A stretch of DNA of 64,000 bases from Owenia fusiformis. Taxonomy: Eukaryota > Annelida > Polychaeta > Sabellida > Oweniidae. Of the stretch, positions 1 to 13,300 are shown piece by piece. The stretch spans positions 8,561,375 through 8,625,374 of the forward strand of contig CAIIXF020000005.1 of the NCBI GenBank assembly GCA_903813345.2, written 5' to 3'. The notes beneath the pieces were generated by a model. It did not search any database. It was not told the origin of the DNA and saw nothing but the letters and a program-made list of their open reading frames with translations. Within the stretch, counting starts at the first letter, position 1. Each line of letters opens with the position of its first letter. Made by a program: the position numbers and the translations under genes.

Positions 1-1116
1 ACATCAAGGTAGTAACATATCGTATCTTTTACATTAAGTAAGCATGATATTATACTTATATCCTGATCACTAATGAAACTGAATTTTGAATTCAATAATT
101 TTTGAATTTTTTTTCGATTTTTTTAAAAAAAAAATTCTAGGGCGTAGACTTAGGAGAAGGACTATTTTTGAATCTTTTAATCGGAATAATGTCTAAATCT
201 ATGGGTCCAAATTTCACGGGAATTTATAAACAAAATTAACGAAGTCATTGATAGGGTATTATTGTCAGTGTAGACACAGTCTGGGGGTTGCCTATTTGTA
301 TAATAAACATTGACGGGGATAATCCCCGCATGTGGCGTAGCTTTTTAACCTTTTGTATGGCAATGAACTTGAATTTTAGCATCTGGTATGAGAATGCGCC
401 TATATGACTTCTAAGGTATGCCAATGCATATTTTTTGACTTTCGGGAATAGATCTAGTCTTGGAAAATACAATACATCACTTTATCTTACAGTATGGCAT
501 TTGTCCAGTTGAGTGATTACATATGTCCTCATATTTTTTGCAAAGATCTGCCTTCTTCAACTTTTGAATGTGAGTTTCCTGAGATTTGGACATTTGGTAT
601 GGCATGATTGGGCCACTATTTGGACATTTGGTACATGTTGGGGTAAATACAAATTGGTTAGCATTGGAAGATATTGAAATTTGACAGATTGGTATGGGAA
701 CATACTGATATCTGAGGGTTCAGCCTTGGACCCCACCAAAGTTTGTATACAGTGGAGACACTGCCATATTGCACAGATGGTCCACAGCTTTTTAAGATTT
801 TTAGCTGTTTTGTTGTGATCAATCCGAGAGATGGATTATTGTTTAAGTAATTTAATGTTTTTTTGACATCTCAGTACTTGGGCATCATCGTGTAAAGGGT
901 ATCAATTTTTTCAAAGATTGCTTCCAACAGTTCACTCTCTCTATCCCTTTGAAATCCTCTAAATATGATTTTCAGATGTGAGCAAGCCTGGTTGAGATTT
1001 TCCTTACATCGCAATCAAGTTAATTGCTATTAATTGTAAGAGGAAGCTGCAACACACCTAAGGTATTTCAGTCATCACCATTCACCATAATTTCATCTTA
1101 AACTGATTTATTTTAG
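1..1116. other. 5' flank or first-intron sequence of the ARHGAP19-like gene
   Basis: AT-rich sequence without a convincing exon. The following exon begins after a TTTTAG acceptor at 1111-1116, so this stretch is probably intron lying downstream of an untranslated or short coding first exon outside the window. The only open frames are short, on the minus strand, with no recognisable motif. Confidence 0.5.
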
Positions 1117-1321
1117 ATAAAAAACATGTCTCAGGCACGAAGGCAAGAAACAGAAAGATTGGTGGCGAAACTTCGCAACTCCAACCATGACAAATTCCGC
1201 ACACTTTGCAAGATGCATTTGTCATTCGTTTTGGATACCAATGGAGAACCATTAGATGATTTCTTGGGAGAATCAAGTGAAAACAGACTTAAGAAACCTT
1301 CAAAATCCATGAAAAAGAAAA
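1117..1321 (+). CDS. ARHGAP19: ARHGAP19 exon a (N-terminal helix region)
   Basis: Acceptor TTTTAG at 1111-1116 and donor GTAGGT at 1322. The likely ATG is at 1126. It encodes RLVAKLRNSNHDKF, resembling the VEKLR region that precedes the RhoGAP domain in ARHGAP19. It ends in phase 1. Confidence 0.75.
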
Positions 1322-4300
1322 GTAGGTAGAATTTTGAGAAATGACAATGGGCATGGAAATTAAATGCATCAATGATCTCATGTTTGTAAAATATAATCTA
1401 ATTATGTGTCGTATGACAGTTTTGTTGATTGTTATACATAGACTTTATGACACTTCAGTATACAAACTGTTAGATGATTGCAGTTGTTGTAAATGATCAG
1501 ACTAGATTAACTTTGTTTGGGCACTCTTCACACCCTCTTGACCTGTCTGGTGTCTTCCTGGGAAATATTCCTTCTGTCAAGGTCCTATTTTCTCAAGAAA
1601 ATTTTTAAATGTTTTAGGTTCAAGGGTTTCATAAGCAGCAGGACTCGTTGGAGACTTATGATTTTCCTTGTTTTTTTATCAAAGTTGCAGCTGTTTCCAT
1701 TTTCAAACTATAATTTTCAGTAACTTTTCCTTTAGGTTTATTCATTTCACCAGAAGTTAGAAATCTCTGAGGTTTTTACAACATTAGGCAAACATGATTA
1801 TGGCATGCAGAATTTCGCTAATTATGGATAGTAATTACTACAAAAATCATGATTGGGAATTATTACTTTGTCAGATATGTTGGCACCTAACACATGTATA
1901 ACCTTAACAAAACATTGCGATTGACACCTTCTTGACTCGTCTGGAGCCTTCTTGGAAAGTGTGCTCCCATTCCATTTGTGAACTACAATCTACACTTGAA
2001 AAAGAACTGTAGATGCTAAATTAATTGAAAAACAGACTGAAATCCATCAGAAAACAACTTTATAATAGGTACATTATATCTGATATACCAGTTGGTACAA
2101 AATGTTTCTTTAATCTGGATACGTATTGCTACACAAGATGATGATAAGTGCTAATTACATTGTCAGGTAATCAGATATTACAATTGTATCTTGATAGGTC
2201 TGTCACCCTTTGTGGTGTTAAGAAAACAAACCAACAAATGGCTAGTTATCTTTTAATTTGGTCTGACAGCTTTTCTACATGCAATGATTGGTGCCTAAGA
2301 CAAATTAGACATATTGTAGCAAGCAAATTACCTTCACTATCACTCCTATTTGGAAAGTGATCAAAAAGGTTTTTTCCATGTTGAGACAGTCAGGTGCCTA
2401 AGACAAATTAATAAACAATTAGGCATATTGCTAGCAAGCATATAAGCTTCACCATCAGTGGTATTATGTCCATGAAACCTGCAGTCTGTCAATATTTTGG
2501 TCGGAATATCATAGATATGAGGGGGTTCGAAATAAACTGATTATTTAGCCTGTCGAAGTTTTGGAATATTATAGATAAACTGTGATTTTTTTGCTTTCCA
2601 ATATTGGGGAATATCATAGATATGATGGGGTTTGAAATAAACTGGATTATTTTGCCTCACTTCAAGTATTTGTGACCCCTCCCCATTCACATCATGGGGA
2701 GGCATGAGAGGCATCAAAAGCAAAAAGAAGGGCTCATGAGACATGACAAAAGAGAATGGTCAGAGATTTACCAGCATGTTTAGAACATATAGTATTCCAC
2801 ATGTTTACTCAGCAATCTTCCATGTAGGGACTCAAAATGTTCCAGTTTGAATTAACAGAAATCATCAACTGGAATTTTGGGAAACTACAGTGTCCAATTG
2901 TTTGATTTCGCTTCTTAAAAGAGAGCTTCGCCTGCTTTTAACTTCTGCGTGCAGGGTATTGGGAAACTTACTGGGCCTTAAACTTTTATTGCTGTACATT
3001 CAAATTGGTTTTGTGAAAGTGTTATTTGAGTATTATTGATTAAATTTGGTATTATTCCTTTGAACATAAAGGAAATCTCCAATAATCCAATTCACTGTTA
3101 ATTTTCTTTCATTTAAATCCAGTTAAGCATGTGTATTTACTTAGCTATTTATATGTGTAATTGAATGTATGATAATCTTCTAATCTCGCATAATTACTAC
3201 AAAAATAATAAACATACACATGTATGTAATAATATCCTCAAACTAAGTCTGTAAGCAGCACATAATCTGAGATTAAATATGTGTAAATTTGCATAAGGAT
3301 GTGAATGTGAAAGCAAATTTCATTAAGCTGTACATCCTACATACATTTCTATCCTGATGATTACACTGGTATATGCTGATTGCATTAAGTGCATATGATC
3401 CAACATTACATATCTAACATATCCTGGGTTTCAATAACATTTCTGTCAACAACACTCAACAGGCCCGTAGCCATGGCGGGGGGGGGTTGAGCGAACCTCC
3501 CCCCTGGCCGAAAGTTGTTTCATCCCCAAGGCAGGCAAAATACATGAAGAAGAACAGGCAAAACTATGGGAAAAATATCAAGTTTTGAAATTCAACAGGT
3601 GATTTTTGGGAAAAATCAAAAATTGCCTTTTGACTGCTGCTTATGAAAGCCCTGCATGATATATTTCATGACATTGTTAGAAGTTTGTGTCTTTAGTCAT
3701 TAGCTTTAACCAAGGATTATTGTGCACATTTGGTGTTTGATGTCTGATATCTGTCTGATATCTGCTACAATTTCCTGTATTCAGTAAAAAATAATATAAC
3801 ATTTTATTATTTTATTGACCCATAACATAAAATCACTAATTGAGTTTTCCTTTTATTCCAGGCTCTAACACACCTGTCAAAGGAGCCGCACTCTTAGACC
3901 AAGACTCTATTAGCAAAGTTGTGAAACTTATCGAGTTTCTCAAAAAACCAGAAAATTTAAAACAAGAAGGACTCTTCAGGAAAACTGGACATATTGGACG
4001 GCAGCGTAAATTGAAGGAAAACTTGCTGAGCAGAACAGCATTGGACCTAGATTCGGGACATTATAATGCCCATGATTGTGCCAGTGTATTGAAGAGTTTT
4101 CTTGGAGATCTACCAGAACCATTGCTAACTGAGAACCATTATGCTGCCTACTGCCAGATCCCAGGTGATCCATATGTTTAATAATTAGCCTCGGTGATTT
4201 ACCCAGTATTGAATTTGGGTGTTTTTCCCACTAGAAAATTTGAAAATCAGAAATCAAAACTGCACCAATGAACAATGGAAACAGATCTAATATAAAAAAG

Positions 4301-7300
4301 TTAGTGAAATCTCAAAGCCCATATTTTTTGTACAATCTATCAACTTATACAGGTATCCTATTTGAATTTCATTTTCACTGGTTCCCACCTGGTTATAAAG
4401 ACAAAAATGGATGGACTTCCATTGGAGGGAATTTTATAAAGACTTAACGTCTTTATAACCAGTGATTTTGAACATGAAAGCTACACAGTTTTTAACAATC
4501 AGACCTGAAAATATAAACAATATTTATTTCTTTGTAGACATAGTAAAGATGTCTGCTGATAAAGGAGTATCAGATGAACAACATGCAGCTAATGTACGGG
4601 TACAGCTGTTGAAACAACGGAAGGCAACACAGCTGTTATTACTGCTGTTACCACGCTACAACAGCTCCTTACTTGAGTGTCTCCTACAGCTGCTACATAA
4701 AGTCTCACAGGTCCCCGAGAACCTCATGACGGCAGAATCTTTAGGAACATTGTTTGCACCTCACATAATTATGCCAAGATCAGTGAGTATTGATTTTCTT
4801 TATGTCATAAAACTCTAAATGTCATCAAGATTTTCCACATGGTAACAGTAATCAAGGAGACGGAAAACAAAATCACTTTATTTTTGGTTCATGTATAACC
4901 TGAAACGTTTCAAGATAATTGGGAACATTAAATAAAAAACTTAGATAGGTTGTCTGAATTGTATTTAAAGCCATTCCATTGGACTTTCTTATTGGTGTGT
5001 TCTCATTGAATTTGTAACTGTTCACATAGAGTTATATTTATATTTTTCAAACTATGTGTAGTCTGTTTTATATCATCACCAGTTTTGATGTGTATTCCAT
5101 GTACAAACATTTTGTGTCGCTATTATGAATGTTGTTTTTGCTTTCAGATGACAGCTTGTAATCTAGCCGCTGCCTCCAATACAATTACACGAGTCATGGC
5201 ATACTTGATAGAAAATGCTCTCACCCTGTTTAAGGTAACTTGTTTTCTTGAAGACAGTATTGTTCCATACATGGCACCAACAACTCTGTACTCGCAATGT
5301 TAATTGATTTTATAACTGGCAATTGAGTGTTTGTAATATCATTATCTGCAACTCAGTTTTACCATAATGGACTGAAAGCTCAACTAGCTTCATTCTTATA
5401 ATAAAAGTTATTAGAAATTGAAAGTTTTAGTAAAAAAAGAGATGAAATGATCCCTTTCCAATTACGTTTGATGCAAAAAAACTATCATGCTAGATTCCAG
5501 AAGATTTGGTGGTTGATATAGAGAAGAATATGAAAGAACCTTTGGCCACAACAAAGGAGTCTGAAGTGTCATCAAGGAAGATGGTAGACTTGGATATTTC
5601 TCAAAACCCAACTGTTTACCTGTACAAAATCTCAAAATGTTCATTGTAGCCAAATTGAGAATTAATAATTGGAAATCTAGTGGCCTAGAACCCATTTACT
5701 AGTTTCTCCTCGAATTTAGATGCCTCTTAGTCTGAATTATCAATTTGTTGTCTCAAAGAAAAAACTAGTATAAAGATATATGGTATTTGTCAGTTGAAAA
5801 TGGACATTTTGAGTTTTAAAGGTTTCCACATGTTATAATGTTATTGTTTTTTATGTTATGTTTTATGTGCATTTATGTACTATAGTCTCTTTAATTCCAT
5901 AACATGACCAAATGCAAAAAATTTCCAACTTTTTGTGGATGGTGTTTGGTGTTCGGCAGTTGCTGCCTGTAACAAATGGCCGGTAGTGACCTTTTGCATG
6001 TTAATGCCATGTTTGCTTCATGTAATGGTTTAAAGAAACTTTAATGCTATAAATGATGCACAGATGTACAGCACAGTTGTACAGCACAGTATGTATGTAT
6101 TATAATATTACGTTAGTCTTACTCTATGTTATTGTGTTCCATTGTTCTACTAACATTGACACACAAACGCTTCTACAGATTCCAAAGGAGCTAGCCGTGG
6201 ATGTATCTAACTACTGGAGTTCTGCTGATGACCTCCCCGATGGCCCCTCCCCCACCCCCAAGCCACGTGCATGTAGGGTAAGAGGATGTTTGTCCCCCTG
6301 TGTTCAGGTAACAGCATTAACATTGTGTACTTGTCTCGCTAATGTTACTCATGTTAAAAATTTAGTAGCTAGATATATTTGTATTATAGTATTCTTTATA
6401 AACTCTCATGTTTTGCTTATATGTTGTAAGTAACTATTTCTTTACAAGCAAAACTAAAAATTGGCAAGGGGTTTAGAGTTGTCTGTGATTGTAGTTGAAT
6501 TACTTGAAACATTGATTGTAAATAACAGCAGTATCTGTTCCTCTCTTCACATGTGACTTTGTTGTCAATCTCTTGCTATGTTAATATCATAATAGAATTG
6601 CGTGCAGTTCACTTTTTGTTCTTTCTGTGTATAGATACATGTGTTTTGTATGGTCAGGTTTTAGATACAGGGTTCTTCCATTGGGAAATTATAATATGTG
6701 TAAATATCTCCCTAAGGATAAACCCTGCATATAGAACCACCCTGTCCACGACCCTTACTGACATCATACTGATTAGAATGTTTCTCTTTGAGGTTGATAT
6801 TTTGATTGTAGTGCGGTGTATAGTGCTCTTTGTAAATACTGTATTTCTAACACAGATCAATGTCTGCTTTGATAAATGAATAAGTGTAGATTAGATATTA
6901 ATATTTGATGATATGATATAACATTGTCTTATAGATTTTCTTTTTTGAATTGGTTATTATATTTTCTAAATTTTTTTATAATATTGAATTAAACTGGCAA
7001 TAATAATATTTCAGAAGCGCCATCTGGAGGAAGAACCTGAGTTGGTTACTGTGGTAACATCAGTAAACAGAAAGCAATCTGCTGAATTGCAAGCAGAGAC
7101 TGATACTGAAGTAGAACTTGCCAAACTATACGCCCATATACAATCTCTACCAGATAACAAGCAAACCAGAAAACTTTTAAAAAAGGTACAACCCTAATAT
7201 AGACTGCATACAGTAGAGTCAATACGTCTAAATCCAAGCAGGGGGGTAAACCCGAACGGGTTGCAAACGATGGCAAGCAAATTATTGAATTGAATAATAG

Positions 7301-10300
7301 TACCTCTACTACCTCTATATAATATTTATATCCTGAATGATACCATATAATGATATATACCAACACTCTAATGATAAAATAATGAATTATGATGTTTGGG
7401 GGGTTCGGAATTACCCCCATGCTAGTGTTTGGAATTACCCCCACAAACCCTATGCCTTTAAATAAATAGATGTCACTTATAAATCAATTATATTTGGGGT
7501 TATTGATATGCAGGGGTGTCAGGATCCAGTATCATTAGTTCAGGGTACCATATAATGATATACCATATTTTTTTCTGCAAATGCATTTTACAGCATCTAA
7601 TTCACATAACATATATAAAATTATTCTACAGATGTGCAGTACAGCCATGCTAACTACATTTTTGATGGGGGTGTTTGGAAATAGACGTATTGACTCTATA
7701 CAGTTATGTGTGTTACAGTATGTTAAAAGAGAGATTTCCGAATTCATTTAAATTGTCGTATTGCATTACAATTTTTGAAACAATTGAGTGCAGGCACCAT
7801 TAAAAATAAATACATTGATCATTGGCATGGGGTTGTAATACATGTAATATATTATGGAACAATAAGGTTTTATACTGTTCAATGAACAGGATGGGGTTTA
7901 GAGCCTTCATTAAAATTGGACCCATGAATATTGCATGAGTATAGCTCCAATATAAAAATATCTGTTTTATTAGTTCAACAAAGCAAACCACCATGGGACT
8001 ACCACTCCAGGCCAGCAGTCTAATAAGCACAAGAGAAGTCGATCCTTAGGAAATCAGATCAAGGTACATACATATTTGATATTAATACTGTCTAACTTGT
8101 CTTTGTTCTGTCAAATTACCTGTAGTTTTTTTTTGTTTTTAAATTACTGATTTGTCCATTTCTATCAAATGACCAACATTATAATAATTTACACTTTCTG
8201 GTTGATCATTGTTGTATCAATGAAAATCTTATTGCAATCCTTTTATTACTATGAGTTATAAGTTATAAAAAAAGTCAATTTTTATTATTTGAATATGATC
8301 TGTAATGTTATAGCAAAAGTTCAGTAGGAAACACCAACGTGGCCGCACAGGGTCAGACAGTTCCCCAATCACAGCTTCAGTCAACACCACATCTAGGTCT
8401 GATATTGGCACGAGGTCATACATTACAGCAAGGCCAGATATTACATCTAGATTTGGCACACCACAGGTAAGTTACGTTAAGAACACCAATCTTGATGTAG
8501 ATTGGGTAATAAAGTTATAATATGTCCTGCAGAATATATATGTTTTATGTCATAAAAAAGTTATTTGTTTTGTAATCTGTATCTGTAGTACTGTGTGATT
8601 GTAACTTGTTCATGTTCTGTAGCCCTACAATAAGTGGACTCCAAATACATCTGTTAAATCAGCCAATAAGTATCACTATGTAAGTTCTTTGTCTTCGTGT
8701 GGAGATCATATTTGGACTGTAAAAGGTAGCTTAAGCAGTAATTTCTTTTAGTTCACTTGATAAGTGAAGATTGTACATTTATTGGTACTGATTTTTATGA
8801 CAATATTGCGGTAGGACATTGAAATGCAAATCAATAATTTTATCAATGGGTTTTATTTAATTTTGATGATATTTTTCTGAATAACATATTTGTACAGGTG
8901 TCTATTTTATTGTACTTGAGCTACCTTAAAGATAATTTTAATAAAACTGGCATGGCTGGGTTGGAACTATACTATATGACAAATATTATAAATGCACACC
9001 ATATAATGGGACAAGAACTAAGACCTTACTTCTAGCTTTCTTTATTCTATAACCCCATTTTCTTCCAATTGTACCTAATACCATTAAAATTATATATTAT
9101 TGATAATCTTCCATAAAACCCATGAATGAAATCCCCTCTATAAGATGAATACTAATGATACCTTGTGAAAAGGCTAGTTTTTAACATTCCTGAAAATCTT
9201 AATTTTGCTCATTTGTTTGCCTATTTTCAATCAAACAGCTCATGGGTTGATTTGAAATTTTCAGGGATGTATTTTGGTATGAAAATATAGAACTGATTAG
9301 TTTACATTTTTAGGCATATTTGGTAAATTTAATGTGTGGAATTGTTCACCATATGCTTTGTAATTAGTGGAATTGTCAAAATGAACATTAGACTCAATTA
9401 TATTGTAATTTTTCTCCCCAGAGTCCAGATTGCCAAAATAGCACAGACTACTCGTTACATTACACACCCCCAACCAAACAAATCTTCCTGGACCATGGAG
9501 TTGAATGGACTGTACGTGGTAACACCCGAGTGACCAAAAATCTGCATTTTACTTTATAGATTGCACTTGATTTATAGTAGATAGTACTCTATATATTGCA
9601 CATGTGTGTGTTTCTTTGCAATGAATATGACATTTCTTGGATATTGCATGATGTTTTCAACAAAACTGCTAGAGTATTTAGTGCTAATAAGATTTGTTTT
9701 AATTAATAAAACTTTCTATACTTCTCGTCTCACTCTGAACTCACAAAAATATGTACCTGCACTTTTGATAGTATTTGACATTAGAATAAGCACTATTCTT
9801 GGTGTTCAAATATTTTAAGTGTTAGTGTTATTCATTGAATGAATATCATCTAAAAGTTCATAAGTTGTCAACCATCCACAGCTCAGGAATTAAAGAGCGT
9901 CACTTTTGACAAAACTCCATTTTAATATGTTGACAACCAGTTTACTTCCAAGTCCATAACAACACAGATCCCAAAACATGAATAAGTGAATAGGCCCATG
10001 AAACTCATTTTGAACATCTGATATAATCCTTAAGACTTTGAGTTCTTTTTACAACATGCTTGATTCTAACATAGTTTAAAATTAGACATATAACCCACAG
10101 CACCTCTTCAAATTATATAAACTATAAACTTTGAGATAGTATCGGCTAAATCAGATTTCTTTTCCACCCTCTAATTTTAGCACAGTTTGTCCCTTACTGA
10201 ATAGTAACATAAACACAGCATGAATAATATATGATTATGATAATAATATTTTAAGTAAAGTGTTCACTTGGTACTTTTAATGAAATGCATTTTACATCTT

Positions 10301-13300
10301 TAAGCATTTTAAAGGAATTAGGAGGGGTAGAGTGTGAATTATTGAAACATGTTGGACATTTAAGACTAATGAGAACAAAAAACATTTTCAAAATTTTCTT
10401 CCAACTTGTCTCTATCCCTTTTAATTTGTCCTTATAAGATAAGGTGCACAAATGACAACAGTTGTAGAAGTTAATTTTTGAGGACAATTTAAGAGAAGAA
10501 TGTTAATTATTTAAATACATGTGAAAGGGAAATCAACATTTTCAAATTTTGTTGTATGGGAGTGGGGGAGGGTTTAACCATATTGACTTGAATTTTCTAC
10601 AACTGTTAATTTTTGGATGCCATCCCTGGAAGTGCATGAGGATTGTGTGAACAACGTGATTGAAATATGACTGTTTCAAAGTTGAATAAAATTGTTGAAA
10701 ATATGTAGGTAAAATACAGTTCAGTTCAAAATAATTTTATGCAAACATATTTTTAATAAATTGGTACATATGTAATTTTGATTTTTGACAGGATCCAGCA
10801 CCATGTTGCTGTAATGCTTTGTAGATTATTGAATTATTTGTATTTTTGCCGTCTATGTCAAGCAGTTAATTCCCAGTAGTGTACACAGCCCTAGTAAGAC
10901 AAGGCCTGTTTGTTAATGGATTGCCTCAAATTGAGAGATTTCTTGTGGCTCTGTGATAAACTGTTTTGTATTCTAAATGACAATTAAAGTGATAATTGAT
11001 ATTATTGCAGCCATCCAGTCCAGTCCATATAGTGGAGATGACCAGCAAGCCTCCAGTCTCAAGTAGGTCAAGCCGGGTGACTGGCAGGCCTCCTGTCTAC
11101 AGACAGAACTGTCAACCCTCCTCTACAGCCACAACGCAGATGTACACTGAGAAACCGCTTACATCGGGTGACCGACAGGCATCTATAGATAGTGGGATTG
11201 ATGTATGTCACACTGTAATGTCAGCAGATTGTGGCACCAGCCCACCAGCTTATCTAAGTGGGACACAGTCCAATGATCAGGTAAATTACATGCATTTATC
11301 AAAAGATTTGATGACCCCTTGAAAATTTCTCAGTAGATGGCCGTCATGGTATTGTAGAGCTAACATGTTTTCTTGTAAATACGCATTTCTTGGAGAGGTT
11401 TTGGTACATGGCATTGTTGCATTCTATTAATTATAGTTGCTTCGAAAATCTCACACTAAAATTATGGCTTATTATGTCAACACCAGAAGTGGTTACACTT
11501 TCCAACTTTTTGTGAATGGCAGTTGGCGTTTTTGACATCTGTAACGGGTGTCTGTAACAAATGGCAGGGTTGGTGGTGACATTGTGCATGTTAATGTCTT
11601 GTTTCTGTGGCGATAGCAAAACAACTTGGTATTGATAAATTCTTTGCGTATGGAAACACATAGCATAGAAAATTGTATATTCACTAATTTGAAATTGACA
11701 ACCTGTATCATATTTCCAGGATACTGGAGCTGTACTGAGGGAGCGGGTCTCCAGAAGTAACAGGCAGCTAATCCACCCTGTGTATGAACCGCCCTTGAAG
11801 AAGATTCTAACCAGCCCTGAAAATACAACAGAGCAAAAAACGCAGTTTATATCCCCCATAAGTCAAACCATACGCCAAGGTCCACCCTCGTTACATGTAA
11901 GTCAATGGGAAGTTTTTAATGCACTTTTGTGATACATGCTTTGATTGGAATTCTACAATTAAAAGTTCATATTAACCATGCTTTTCTCATACATTGCAAT
12001 TGAGCAATGCGTAGCAATTGTATAGAACTGTGAAAAGACCAATTTTGAGTTAACTTCATCCTGCCAGTCATGAAAAGTTTTTTCATCAAGTAATTGCGAG
12101 TTCACTCCTCTTTAGTATTCATATTTTTCACAGCTAAATGTGTGCTTAATTAATTGATATGCGCAAATATGAAGAGCTTTTAGATCCTATTACTTGCTTT
12201 ATATGTTGAATATTGTGATAAAATTGCTTCATGTGTCATTTTTTATTGAACTGTTTTATTATCCCATCGAACGAAGTTCGGAGGGATATAGGGAACGCCT
12301 CCGTCCGTCCGTCCGTCCGTCCGTACGTACGTACGTCCGTCCGTCCGTCTGTCCGTCCGTCCGGGCAATAACTCAAATACCGTTGGCCCGATTTTGTTCA
12401 TATTTTGTACACATATACCCTATGGTGGTAGAAGTTCTGCTCAAAAGCCAATTTTCAAAATGGCCGCTCATTTCAAAATGGCGGCCATTTTAGTGCCGAT
12501 TTTACAGTAATTAAGTTGCAATATGTAAAACTGTAATAGCAATATGTTTTAAATGTAAAAAAATTATAAAGGACATTAATAATGCTACAATAGATATTAA
12601 AGAAGCACATGGCAGCCATCTTGAAAAATGGCGGCCTTTACTCGTCATTTTACGATTTTTGCTGTAACTCAAAAAATAGTGGAGCGATTTTGTTCATATT
12701 TGGTATGTGAATACTATAAGCATTGCACACTGTCTAAAGACACTTTTGGTAGAAGGCGGCCATTTTGAAAAATGGCCCCCATTTTAACGTATTTTACTAT
12801 AACTCGAAAAGTAGTGGAGCGATTTTGTTCATATTTGGTATGTGAATACTATAAGCATGGCACACTGTCCTATGACACTTTGGGTAGAAGGCGGCCATTT
12901 TGAAAAATGGCCACCATTTTAACATATTTTACTATAACTCGAAAAGTAGTGGAGAGATTTTGTTCATATTTGATATGTGAATACTTTAAGCATGGCACAT
13001 TGTCTAATAAAACATTTGGGAGTAGTCGGCAATTTTGAAAAATGGCCACCATTTTTATGTGTGTTATTTTACAAGTACGTGTGCGATTTCAAAAATTTTA
13101 GAGGTGGTTACTTAAAAGCATATTATTTCTTCTGATGACAACTTGGCTAGTGAGCAACCATTTTGAAAATGGTGGCTTTTCTGGTGTTTTGTTTTATGAT
13201 ATTTGCTATTCGTTTGTAAAAATGCCAGCCATTTCTGTTCGATGGGATTCGCTACGCTTTGGCGTTGCCGTTGTTCTGGTTGCATACACTAATGGAATTG

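Noticed and set aside
6553-6879. 108-codon plus-strand frame
   Set aside because: It lies in an ARHGAP19 intron, is rich in hydrophobic residues as expected from T-rich DNA, and has no splice or family support.
7046-7444. 132-codon minus-strand frame
   Set aside because: It overlaps a real ARHGAP19 exon antisense and runs into the MITE. No family resemblance.
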